Shown: positions 44,101 to 50,701 of the stretch, piece by piece
Numbering within the stretch: the first letter of the stretch is position 1
Layout of the letters: each line of letters starts with the position of its first letter
From: Oligoflexia bacterium
GTDB lineage: Bacteria > Bdellovibrionota > UBA1018
NCBI GenBank assembly: GCA_903895855.1
Contig: CAITVN010000026.1
Location: 1-53,326, forward strand
Direction: 5' to 3'
Length of the DNA: 53,326 nt
Notes under the pieces: generated by a model
What the model saw: only the letters and a program-made list of their open reading frames with translations
Database searches by the model: none
Told to the model about the DNA's origin: nothing
Translations under genes and position numbers: made by a program

Positions 44101-44599
44101 TGTTGGAGGTCTCATTGGAAACGTTGTTGGTGGGACCCACTCGATGGTAGCTTCGAAAGGAAATGTTTACGGAATTGCTTATTATATTGGAGGTCTCTAT
44201 GGCCAGACTTCAGGCACGACTCTGTCAAACTGTTATGCGTCGGGTGATGCTCGAACTTCTACCCTGGCGGGAGTAGGCGCCTACGGCGTCGGTGGTTTGA
44301 TCGGCAACGCCTTAACGGGCACGATCACCAATTGTTACGCTTTAGGTGCAGGTGTTGGAACCACCACCAGTTGCTGCGGTTTTATAGGGGCCGCGAGTAC
44401 AGCAACGGCTACCCACAGTTATTGGAGCTCTGATAGTGGAAGTCTGAATAACACCGTCGCCGGTGCTTCTGTTACCGACGCCTGGCTTGCAAACTCGTCG
44501 AACCTTTCAACCACCGGTACGTGGGATTACGTCACCACGCCGGTGTGGAAAACGGGTTCTAATGGATTTCCGCAGCTTAACTGGGAGCCAGTATTTTGA
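38174..44599 (+). CDS. Giant surface lipoprotein with 11 chitobiase-C-like repeats and 3 GLUG modules
   Basis: 2141-residue predicted surface protein. The signal ends in ILGAC with lipidation at Cys30, then a Ser/Pro/Thr-rich tether. Residues about 100-1045 are eleven tandem repeats of 86-87 residues with the core ASIYYTxDGSTPTASSTxY followed by TIKAIAIKS. This is the pattern of chitobiase/beta-hexosaminidase C-terminal (CHB_HEX_C, FN3-associated) domains. Three modules of about 410, 350 and 338 residues follow, beginning at about 1044, 1454 and 1804. Each opens with a Cys and a GxGTxxxPYxVxT strand, has a D-I/L-x-x-x-C-L-x-F-x-P-I/F-G segment, GLUG units (GGLVGY, YATGAVSG) that suggest a beta-helix, and closes with a Trp and YPxLxW-like sequence. 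An adhesin or matrix-binding role is inferred. There is no ribosome binding site before the ATG. Confidence 0.92.
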   Translation: MLHRSGVADLSRFSFVKIAVVASLFILGACESSNEGVFGGLAATTTDATRSPSAETSSTPEASPSPSASTEVGASVTTVSASPSPSPSPTPSATTSASAVATPTFSLSSSSFNVDQFVVMSDTTAGASIYYTLDGSPPSSSSTLYTAAVLIAGSGTTVTLKAIAIKTGSSDSAVATVTASILYDQVAAPTFSVVAGSFSSDQSVSLATTTAGASIYYTVDGTTPTASSSLYASALSVAGPATTKTIKAIAIKSQMLNSAVSSGTYVVNYSQVGTPTVSAAAGTFSSDQSIALSVATAGSTLYYTVDGSTPTASSTPYTVPISVSGSGTSVTIKAIAIKASMVDSAVFSGTYVINYSQVSTPAFSVTAGTFNDDQSVSLTCATAGSSIYYTTDGSTPTASSTPYTVPISVAGNATNTTIKAIATKAAMANSAVLSGAYVIAYDTVATPTFSVAAGTFSSDQSITLSTTTAGASIYYTVDGTAPSAGSTLYAGAIAVAGNATVKTIKALAIKSHLLNSGVLAGTYTIAYSQVGTPTVSTAAGTFSSDQSITLSEATAGATLYYTVDGSTPTASSTPYTVPISVAGHGTSVTIKAIAIKAAMVDSAVFSGIYVITYATVATPAFSVAAGTFNDDQSIGLTCATAGSSIYYTTDGSTPTASSTPYTVPISVAGNATNTTIKAIAVKAAMANSVVASGAYVIAYDTVATPTFSVAAGTFDADQYITLSSVTAGVTLYYTTNGATPTASSTLYTVPVSVIGNGTSSTIKAIAVKSHMLDSGVASGIYTIAYATVAAPTFSATPGTFATDQSITLSSTTAGTTIYYTTDGVTTPTTSSSVYSSAIAVAGNATNTTIKALAVKSGMLNSSVLSGAFTISYATVADPTFSATPGTFTTDQSITLSTTTAGASIYYTLDGSMPTPAKTLYSGAISVANNGTSITIKARAVKSQMLDSGVLTGTFVITYPAAATVTYSPASGSYGAAQSVTLASTTSSATIYYTTDGSTPTTSSAVYSSPISVAEGNAAYITAIAISAATSASTASTGMYSVSCASYAAPPASSLPTGSGTLAAPYLVTTAANLVYINTNATTVTKYYEQRADIDLACISWAPIGTVALKFTGKYDGNGYKVKNLYVSAPATNNQGFFGYVYDGGQVKNVTLINAYVSGLTTVGALVGYIGNSNNYNVAIKNCSVQGGTVIAAGSAGNAYAGGMVGYVANSVIFNSSVTSVNVTATGTDSVGGLVGYSTGIVAQSRSSGTVNGRSYVGGLIGNQAATGVTDRSSSSSTVTSTIATTGGSAGGLVGYLNLGTITRSYATGDVTFSNGTSYGGGLVGNNTGGFIGNSYATGAVSGGTSAGGLVGLNTSSGAIIHSYSTGAATGTTKGGLVGSVSGTAYAVESYWNVTTSALGSDGSTASSSGGLGKSTTNMQTAATFNGSTSKWDTSYIWTLSNSAYPVLKWVANGCSSYTAVAQTAFTTGTGSSADPYQVTTAAELNNVRNYNTSAFKLMNDINMNCLEFDPIGGANGGGFGTGVFDGNGKTISNLTLAPAMYGSGFISGGSGVVRNLKLTNIDVVGKAAGGIAGITGMAFDNYVSGVISGNSGVGGILGNPTTSGFAAGNTVAAVLEGRTGVGGLIGDGGGATTHSSSNSTVIGGINVGGAFGNNSASGGSYVTSFNSANGVVVGGQYVGGFIGKQATKGLITNSYSNGFVEGVDYVGGFVGSNANMPISNSYSVAAVVGTTNVGGFTGALSANQFFNCYWDVTASGQNTDQAAVGTTGKSTAEMQTQSTFVEWDFGNAWSFTTSNYPALRTNGCSSVVGITQAGSFAGGSGTVGAPYQINTPGQFDRIRLNLTKYYILTANLDMSCLDFKPFGDSATYFTGTIDGGGYTISNLAIHGTLTNSPSNVGIIANGNTATIKNLNLTNVDIVGYDYVGAFFGNMLSGSTVLNSTVTGTVAGATTVGGAVGKTQGTITKVAANVIVTSSDTVGGLIGNVVGGTHSMVASKGNVYGIAYYIGGLYGQTSGTTLSNCYASGDARTSTLAGVGAYGVGGLIGNALTGTITNCYALGAGVGTTTSCCGFIGAASTATATHSYWSSDSGSLNNTVAGASVTDAWLANSSNLSTTGTWDYVTTPVWKTGSNGFPQLNWEPVF
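38471..41311 (+). repeat. Eleven tandem 258-bp repeats inside the giant gene
   Basis: Units begin at 38471, 38729, 38987, 39245, 39503, 39761, 40019, 40277, 40535, 40796 and 41054. All are 258 bp except the ninth (261 bp, one extra codon). Units 2-4 and 5-7 form a higher-order pair: 3 resembles 6 (both VGTPTVS...), 4 resembles 7 (both FNDDQS...LTCATAGSSIYY) and 2 resembles 5. The protein copies are very similar, while many third codon positions differ. The outer units 1 and 11 are the most divergent. Confidence 0.93.
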
Positions 44600-44649
44600 C
44601 GCTTGATTAAAATTAAATCTGCTCTGTAAAAATTCCGATCTAATTAACG

Positions 44650-45138
44650 GTGAATACTGTCTTTCGTAGGCTACGCAGCAGTCTATTTCTTTTCTTGGTG
44701 AGCGTCACGCTCATGGCTCGGCCTGCGCACGCGATTCAAGTAGCTGCTTACGGATATCCGGGTTTCTTTGCTGCACCCGCACCTCTGGCCGGAGCTTGGG
44801 GCTTTGGCGGCGGCGCAGAGCTGGGTCTGCCGTTGGGGTTAACTGTCGGTGGTCACTATTTGACTCGCGCTGCGACTTATCTTGGTCAAAGTGCCTCATC
44901 AAAGCAAGTGCAGGTACCGCTCTTTTTTAAAATTCGAGTGAGTCATTCGTTTGTGACACTAGGGGCGTTTACCGAAATGTTGACAACAGAGCCCTTAAAT
45001 TACGGTGTCTTTGCTGGCATTCGAACTCCTTTTGGCCGGTTTTTTCAAGAGACGCGCTTTAATTACGGCCTTCCACTTTATAAGAGCAAAGACTTTATGT
45101 TTATGTTTGGCGTCACTTTTGGAAATCAAAAAAAGTAG
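44650..45138 (+). CDS. Small predicted outer-membrane barrel protein
   Basis: 162 residues from GTG 44650. A signal peptide (LRSSLFLFLVSVTLMARPAHA) is followed by about 135 residues of short amphipathic strands with many Gly, Phe and Tyr (AWGFGGGAELGLPLGLTVGG, LNYGVFAGIRTPFGRFF) ending FMFMFGVTFGNQKK. This would fit a small eight-stranded barrel or an outer-membrane-associated protein. It starts 50 bases after the giant repeat lipoprotein gene on the same strand, so co-transcription is likely. No ribosome binding site is visible. No named family was recognised. Confidence 0.7.
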   Translation: MNTVFRRLRSSLFLFLVSVTLMARPAHAIQVAAYGYPGFFAAPAPLAGAWGFGGGAELGLPLGLTVGGHYLTRAATYLGQSASSKQVQVPLFFKIRVSHSFVTLGAFTEMLTTEPLNYGVFAGIRTPFGRFFQETRFNYGLPLYKSKDFMFMFGVTFGNQKK

Positions 45139-45248
45139 CGATCTCGGCCAGCTCGTGGCATTCTCATTAATGTCTTCAAACCCTGATGAATCATTTCTAA
45201 GCTGAATTTTTTCAGTCAACGACTCAACCGTGAGGAAAATAATAAACC

Positions 45249-46991
45249 ATGGAAACCAATAAAAGTATCAGTTTTATGCGATCGCTGTGCATGGGCCAAA
45301 TCGAACAAGATGTGGTGATGCCCTTTCCAGTTATGAATCCGACCGAAGCCGAAACTCTTAAAAGTGTGTTTGGTACTCTCGAATCTTGGCTAAAAAATCG
45401 CGATGCTGATTACCGAAAATGGGATCGAGAAGGTGAGCTTCCTGAAGCGTTTTTACAAGAAATGCGAGAAATGGGACTGTTTGGATTGATTGTGCCAGAA
45501 GAGTTTGGCGGCTTGGGTTTTGGCAGTTCGGCGTATTCAAGAGCCCTTCAAGAATTGTCGAAATATGATGGCTCAGTGGCAATTACTGCTGGCGCGCACA
45601 GTTCGATTGGTATGAAAGGTCTGATTTTATTTGGCACTGACGACCAAAAAGCAAGGTATCTTGCAAAGCTTTCGACTGGCGAAATGATTGCTGCGTTTTG
45701 CTTGACCGAAGCGGGTGCGGGTTCAGATGCAGCTGCGATTAAGACCAAAGCGGTGCGCGAGGGCGATGACTGGATTTTGACTGGAGAAAAACTCTGGATC
45801 ACCAATGGCGGCATGGCTTCATTCTTCACCGTGTTCGCGAAAACCGAAGGCGAGCCTGGTGGTAATGTGACCGCCTTCATCGTCACCAGAGACATGGCTG
45901 GAGTTTCAACGGGCCCGCACGAAGACAAGATGGGACTTCGCGCGAGTTCAACGACCACAGTGATCATGGACAAAGTGCGTGTGCCTAAAGCGAACATCAT
46001 GGGCGAAGTGGGTAAGGGTTTTAAGGTCGCGATGAAAATTCTCAACAGCGGTCGTTCAGGTTTGGGCGGCGGTTGTATTGGTGTGATGAAACAGTTGATT
46101 GAATTGTCGACTAAGCAAGCTAAAGAGCGCGTGCAGTTTGGTAAGCCAATTGCTGAATTTGGTTTGGTGAAACAAAAAGTTGGCCACATGGTAGTGGATT
46201 GTTACGCTACTGAAGCAGCAGTCACGATGGTGGCTCACTTGGTGGATGATGGATTTGAAGATTACGCGGTTGAAGCGGCAATTAGTAAAGTATTCGCGAG
46301 CGAGTGCCTGTGGCGCAGCGCTGATGAAGCTCTGCAGATTGCTGCGGGTAACGGATACATGTGTGAGTTTCCGTACGAGCGTATCGTCAGAAATGCGCGT
46401 ATTAACCGAATTTTTGAAGGCACGAACGACATTCTCAGACTCTTCATCGCACTCACGGCGATGAATGATGTGGGTAAAAATCTCAAAGAATTATCGACTT
46501 CGGTAAAAGGCATTTTCAATGACCCGATCAAAGGGTTTGGTGTGTTGTCTGAATATGCCCTTCGGCGGGTCAGTCAAAAAACCGGTGTGGGTGGTGAAAA
46601 AAATAGCTTTACCAAGCTCAATCCAGCTCTGGCCGAAGCGGCTGCCATTTTTGAAGAAGGCTCGCGCGATTTGGCTGCAGGCGCCGATCGCATCTTGCGC
46701 AAGCACGGTAAAAACATCATCGGCAAACAGTTTGCGACAAAGCGTCTTGCCGACATCATGATTGATTTGTTTGTGCTGGCGTGTGTTTTGAGTCGCGTGA
46801 ATTCGTCAGTTGAGAAAATCGGTGTCGAAAAAGCAAAACACGAGCTCGAAATTCTCACCGTGTTTTCGGGCCAAGTTCGTAGACGCACCAAGAGCAATTT
46901 CGGAAAAATCGACAATAATGATGACGAGCTGATCAAGTCGTTGGCCGATCACGCTTACGAAATCGAAAAATTCGAATGGGATACTATCTAA
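45249..46991 (+). CDS. Acyl-CoA dehydrogenase
   Basis: FAD-dependent enzyme that makes the 2,3-double bond in acyl-CoAs, the first step of beta-oxidation. The 580-residue product has the N-terminal helical domain (LFGLIVPEEFGGLGFGSSAY), FAD/substrate motifs CLTEAGAGSDAA and LWITNGGMASFFTVFAKT, and the C-terminal domain with RIFEGTNDILR, whose Glu (about residue 389) is the expected catalytic base. A further extension of about 180 residues places it in the long VLCAD/ACAD9-like group. GAGGAAA lies about ten bases before ATG 45249. It stands alone, followed by a long inverted repeat that may end transcription. Substrate chain length cannot be told. Confidence 0.94.
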   Translation: METNKSISFMRSLCMGQIEQDVVMPFPVMNPTEAETLKSVFGTLESWLKNRDADYRKWDREGELPEAFLQEMREMGLFGLIVPEEFGGLGFGSSAYSRALQELSKYDGSVAITAGAHSSIGMKGLILFGTDDQKARYLAKLSTGEMIAAFCLTEAGAGSDAAAIKTKAVREGDDWILTGEKLWITNGGMASFFTVFAKTEGEPGGNVTAFIVTRDMAGVSTGPHEDKMGLRASSTTTVIMDKVRVPKANIMGEVGKGFKVAMKILNSGRSGLGGGCIGVMKQLIELSTKQAKERVQFGKPIAEFGLVKQKVGHMVVDCYATEAAVTMVAHLVDDGFEDYAVEAAISKVFASECLWRSADEALQIAAGNGYMCEFPYERIVRNARINRIFEGTNDILRLFIALTAMNDVGKNLKELSTSVKGIFNDPIKGFGVLSEYALRRVSQKTGVGGEKNSFTKLNPALAEAAAIFEEGSRDLAAGADRILRKHGKNIIGKQFATKRLADIMIDLFVLACVLSRVNSSVEKIGVEKAKHELEILTVFSGQVRRRTKSNFGKIDNNDDELIKSLADHAYEIEKFEWDTI

Positions 46992-47017
46992 GCTCGCTAG
47001 CCACCTTTGCGGCGCTG

Positions 47018-47146
47018 TTTTTTTCGAAGCGATCATGAGCATCTCCTCATTTTTGCTCCTCAGACGTCCTGTCTTCCTGCTTTCGGCATCTATGCCTCGC
47101 AGGAGTCGCAAAAATGAGGAGATGCTCATGATTGCCTCGAAAAAAT
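47018..47146. repeat. Long inverted repeat with structured loop
   Basis: Arms of about 42-46 bases, 47018-47059 and 47101-47146, are inverted copies with only a few differences. The core GATCATGAGCATCTCCTC continues into ATTTTTGC, with the reverse complement opposite. The 40-base loop contains its own stem CCTGC/GCAGG around GGCAT/ATGCC. AGACGTCCT in the loop (47062-47070) is perfectly complementary to AGGACGTCT downstream (47167-47175), which is followed by a T run, so a pseudoknot or an alternative terminator can form. It begins 27 bases after the acyl-CoA dehydrogenase stop. The rest of 46992-47348 holds no gene. Confidence 0.8.
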
Positions 47147-47309
47147 CTTCGGCTGATGCAGTGGCGAGGACGTCTTTTTAACAATGACCTCAAGGGTACC
47201 TGAAAAAAAATTCTCAAGAGTGCCGTGCTCACAATTCAATAGCTATGAGCCGAATTGACTGACATAAACCCAATGATATTAGGGATATCTCGTATGAGGT
47301 GATAACCGT

Positions 47310-47338
47310 TTTACTATTGACCCATTGCATTATATTAC
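47310..47338 (+). promoter_or_regulatory. Candidate promoter for the phospholipase C-like gene
   Basis: TTTACT (47310-47315), 17 bases, TATTAC (47333-47338), then ten bases to ATG 47349. No Shine-Dalgarno sequence lies between, so the leader would be only a few bases long. Confidence 0.35.
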
Positions 47339-47348
47339 TGTCTAGCTT

Positions 47349-48686
47349 ATGGTCACTTATCGTAAAACGCTTTTCATTAAAGCCGCGGTCGCGTGCGCGC
47401 TCTTTCAAGGCTGCGTGGTCGATAGCAATTTAGACCGAATCACGACTGCGGTGACTCCGGTTGATCCGCCTTTGGTTTGTGGGGTTGACCTGCCTGTCGA
47501 GCCTGTAGCTAAACTGAGTGATTGCTCGTTTGATTCGGGCGCCACCGTCACAGAAACTCTTGGCCTCAGTCACGAAAAAACTCTTCAGATTCCGGTTCGC
47601 CACCTCATCATCGTGATGAAAGAGAATCGCAGTTTTGATCACATTTTTGGCAAACTTCACGATCAAGGTCGACCCGAAGTTGAAGCGGTACCCGATGATT
47701 TTCAAAATCTCGACCTTCACGACGAAGTGGTGAAACCTTATCATTCTGAAACGACTTGCTTAGGCGCTGATCCTGATCACCAATGGGGCGGCATGCACTT
47801 GGGCATTAATGGCGGTAAAATGAATGGTTTTGTGGGTATGGCCGCCGTCTCAACCGATTCGAACGGACACTTTGTGATGGGGTATTACGAACAATCCGAC
47901 TTGCCATTTTATTACTGGATGGCAAACACCTACGCCTTGGGTGATCGTCACTTTTCACCGCTCGCTGCGGGTACGCAAGCCAATCGCGCGATGTTTATGT
48001 TGGGCACCAATGACGGTTTGAAGAATACGAGTTTGGTGACTTATCCGAGCGCGTCGCGAGCTTCGATTTTTTCTGAGCTTCTCGATGCGGGATACACTTG
48101 GGGCGTCTACACTAACGGCAAACCTTTTAGTGCTGCCTTGGGTTGGACTCAAAAATCGCCCGGTGTGCATTCAGTCAGTGATTTTTTTGAAGCTTTAGAT
48201 TCTGGCAAATTGCCGAACGTCGCATTTGTTGATGGCATTGAAAATGTCGATGACGATCACCCAATGGCCGATTTGCAGTTGGGTGAAGCGTGGACTCGAA
48301 AAATCTATGAACACGCGATCAAGTCTCCGCAGTGGCTTCGCTCGGCCATGGTCTGGACCTACGACGAAAGTGGAGGGTTCGCTGATCACGTGCCTCCGCC
48401 GCTAGCGTGTGCTCCGAGTGATTCTTCTGCAGATCAGCAGTACCGTGAAATGGGCCCTCGTGTGCCATTTGTGGTCGTTTCACCGTGGGCGAAGAAGCAT
48501 TACGTTTCACACGTGACTCGCGATCACACGGCAGTGACTCGATTTATTGAAACGGTTTTTGATTTACCAGCTCTAACAAAGCGAGACGCCAACAGCGACG
48601 CACTTTTTGATTTGTTTGATTTTTCGTGTGATCACGATTTGAGCACACCCGAGTCGCCTGAATCAGGGGTGGGTGGTTGTGAATAA
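47349..48686 (+). CDS. Phospholipase C / acid phosphatase family lipoprotein
   Basis: 445-residue member of the phosphoesterase family that includes bacterial non-haemolytic phospholipase C and AcpA. The signal ends in LFQGC, with lipidation at Cys22. Family motifs are in order: LIIVMKENRSFDHIFGKL (metal-binding Glu-Asn and Asp-His), GDRHFSPLAAGTQANRAMFM, VDGIENVDDDHP, WTYDESGGFADHVPPP, and RVPFVVVSPWAKKHYVSH followed by DHTAVTRFIETVFDLP. It should hydrolyse phosphodiesters or phosphomonoesters at the cell surface or in the periplasm. The substrate is unknown. The next gene starts inside its last codons, forming a two-gene unit. Confidence 0.92.
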   Translation: MVTYRKTLFIKAAVACALFQGCVVDSNLDRITTAVTPVDPPLVCGVDLPVEPVAKLSDCSFDSGATVTETLGLSHEKTLQIPVRHLIIVMKENRSFDHIFGKLHDQGRPEVEAVPDDFQNLDLHDEVVKPYHSETTCLGADPDHQWGGMHLGINGGKMNGFVGMAAVSTDSNGHFVMGYYEQSDLPFYYWMANTYALGDRHFSPLAAGTQANRAMFMLGTNDGLKNTSLVTYPSASRASIFSELLDAGYTWGVYTNGKPFSAALGWTQKSPGVHSVSDFFEALDSGKLPNVAFVDGIENVDDDHPMADLQLGEAWTRKIYEHAIKSPQWLRSAMVWTYDESGGFADHVPPPLACAPSDSSADQQYREMGPRVPFVVVSPWAKKHYVSHVTRDHTAVTRFIETVFDLPALTKRDANSDALFDLFDFSCDHDLSTPESPESGVGGCE

Positions 48687-49629
48687 GAAACCTGCCGCTT
48701 TATTGATGGGATGTTTAGCTCATTTCGCTTTTGCCAGTAGCGCTACCGCGACCGAGCTCGAATTCAAAGTCGCACCGAGTGACGTTGCAGTATCTGGCGG
48801 AATCGAAATCGAAGCTCCCGGTGAGCTCACGCACACATCGATTTTACGAAAAAATGGCTCTCGTTTACTCGTTTCGTATCAAGGCGTGAAGATCGAGTGG
48901 TTTGCTCGTGAAGACAAAAAGGCTGCGATCGCATTCTTGCCGTTAGCAGTGTTATTTGATCCGTTCGCGAAAATCGAAGCAAATGGAGTGGTGAAAGACC
49001 CGAGCGCTAGTCAAGCAAAAGCAGTTTTTCGAAAAGTAGTGGGTACCGTGATAGAGGCAGTCACGAGTCAAGCCTCTGGCCTGATCGAATACCGAGCTAA
49101 ACTGGTGAGTGTCGACTATGACCGCGAAAAGGGCTTTACCGATTGGCAGTTGGCAAAAGCAGAAGTGGCTTTGGTGAAGTCGGTGAGTGTGGGTGACGTG
49201 ACGACGTTCGATATTGAGGTGAGCGTTGGGCTCGCGTCTGGCTTCTTAGAAGTGAAAAACTTGGCTAACTTAGAGCGAGTCGTGGGCATTGATTCGGGTT
49301 CAGATGATGCGTTTACGGTGACACCGAGTTTGCTCATTCGAGCCGGATTTTCGAACCCTAACTGGAAAATTCTACTCACAGCCCAAGGCGCCGAGCGCTT
49401 TGATGTGACCGATTCTTCGCCCGTTTACCTTGGGCACGAAGTCAGCGCCAACCAGAGTCGAAGCGCGCGCCTAGAGCTCAGTGGCGAGTATCGGCTTTGG
49501 GGCTCGGTCGCAGTTTTTGGTAACCTCGTTGTCGATTATGACGATTTGACTGTGATTCGAATGCTCGTCGGTAACGGCGATTTCTTTGTGACAGGCATTT
49601 CAACCGTAGGATTTAAGGCCACATTTTAG
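48679..49629 (+). CDS. Exported beta-rich protein coupled to the phospholipase gene
   Basis: About 316 residues from GTG 48679, which overlaps the stop of the phospholipase-like gene (a GTG at 48673 is also open). A signal sequence (ALLMGCLAHFAFASSATA) is followed by strand-rich sequence without cysteine: ELEFKVAPSDVAVSGGIEIE, TTFDIEVSVGLASGFLEVKN, LRLELSGEYRLWGS-like strands and the end TGISTVGFKATF. A terminal aromatic residue and alternating strands suggest an outer-membrane barrel. No family is recognised. The coupling implies a job connected with the phospholipase, for example display or export, but this is inference. Confidence 0.75.
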   Translation: MNKKPAALLMGCLAHFAFASSATATELEFKVAPSDVAVSGGIEIEAPGELTHTSILRKNGSRLLVSYQGVKIEWFAREDKKAAIAFLPLAVLFDPFAKIEANGVVKDPSASQAKAVFRKVVGTVIEAVTSQASGLIEYRAKLVSVDYDREKGFTDWQLAKAEVALVKSVSVGDVTTFDIEVSVGLASGFLEVKNLANLERVVGIDSGSDDAFTVTPSLLIRAGFSNPNWKILLTAQGAERFDVTDSSPVYLGHEVSANQSRSARLELSGEYRLWGSVAVFGNLVVDYDDLTVIRMLVGNGDFFVTGISTVGFKATF

Positions 49630-49685
49630 GCCGATCTCAGTGGGGCGGTGATGAATTCTCATTTTTTAATAATGACAGTGTGTAA

Positions 49686-49714
49686 TTGACCTTAGGTGTC
49701 ATTTTCGGTAGATT
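49686..49714 (+). promoter_or_regulatory. Promoter of the second metalloprotease gene
   Basis: TTGACC (49686-49691), a 17-base spacer and TAGATT (49709-49714), giving a start near 49721 and a leader of about 18 bases that contains GGGGGG before ATG 49739. Confidence 0.5.
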
Positions 49715-49738
49715 GCCCAGTATTCCGGGGGGAATTTC

Positions 49739-50701
49739 ATGCGAATTCAAGAACAGGTGTTTTTTTGGGGAGCCGTCATTGCTGGCGTCACGGCGTCTGC
49801 GATGCTGGTGCAAGGTTCTGATTCAACGACTAATGCTAGTTTCGTCGAGATGGCTAGAGAGCTCTCAATTCAAGTGGGCGACGACGGCCAGTGCTTAGAA
49901 AACCGGCAAAGTTTGACTCCTCTTGAGGCTGAACTCAGGTCGCCAGAGGTAGCCGACAAATTAGCACCCCAGTGGGGATGTGTGATGTTGGCTCAAAATC
50001 TCGATCGCGAACGAGGGGTTTCTGGGCATGTATTTCCGTCAAAGGTTTTTGAATTGGCTAAAGCCAAAATCAGCCAGAATCAGGGTGCATTGAAAGTCAC
50101 CGGCGGCGTCAAGTACATGGGGTTGAAGTCTGAACCCTTCAGGTACGATGTCGAACTCGACTCGAAGGCCCCGCAGGCGGGGTCTGTGAATTCGGTGAAT
50201 TCGCTGAGTTCGGCGACACTGGGCACTCAACGCCTACTCATTTCAGTGAGAATCAACTTTGCCGGAATTCACGCCGATCAAAAAATCGAAATGCAAACGA
50301 AGCTTGATCAAGCCTCCAAGTATTGGAGCGACAATAGTCCGAACCATTCGTTGCGGTTTTCATTTAAAGCAGTCGAGCCAAACGAAGACGCACACTTTTA
50401 CGTTGGGTTTGGCCTTGGTGAAAAACGCACTCAGTACTACAAAATGTGGTGGTCAGATTGGCATTGGTCACTCATGGCCCACGAGATTGGTCACATGCTC
50501 GGGTTAGATGACGAGTACAATCAAATGCGAGTGACCTTTCGATCTCGAAACGCAAATCCGGTGTACAGCCATCAGTGCCAATTCAGCAGCATCATGTGCA
50601 CGTATGCCTGGAACGCAAAGCCGCAAAAATATCACTATTATTTAATTCTCAATCGTGTGATCAACCCAATGGCAAATGCAGATGGTGATGACGAAACCTA
50701 A
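49739..50701 (+). CDS. Exported metzincin-like zinc metalloprotease with Asp as third ligand
   Basis: 320-residue predicted secreted protease. The N-terminal segment (VFFWGAVIAGVTASAMLV) is a signal or anchor. A propeptide-like region with three cysteines runs to about residue 140. The catalytic motif is MAHEIGHMLGLDDEYN: HExxHxxGxxD, so Asp replaces the third His, as known for snapalysin. A Met-turn-like SSIMCTYAW follows, with cysteines at HQCQF and IMCTY that could form a disulfide. GGGGGG lies about six bases before ATG 49739, in the same GGGGGAATTTC context as the other metalloprotease in this window. The stop overlaps the start of the radical-SAM gene. Confidence 0.83.
   Translation: MRIQEQVFFWGAVIAGVTASAMLVQGSDSTTNASFVEMARELSIQVGDDGQCLENRQSLTPLEAELRSPEVADKLAPQWGCVMLAQNLDRERGVSGHVFPSKVFELAKAKISQNQGALKVTGGVKYMGLKSEPFRYDVELDSKAPQAGSVNSVNSLSSATLGTQRLLISVRINFAGIHADQKIEMQTKLDQASKYWSDNSPNHSLRFSFKAVEPNEDAHFYVGFGLGEKRTQYYKMWWSDWHWSLMAHEIGHMLGLDDEYNQMRVTFRSRNANPVYSHQCQFSSIMCTYAWNAKPQKYHYYLILNRVINPMANADGDDET

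Noticed and set aside
45548..46189. 213-codon antisense frame in the acyl-CoA dehydrogenase gene
   Set aside because: The sense strand carries all acyl-CoA dehydrogenase motifs in order and the antisense product has no recognisable domain.
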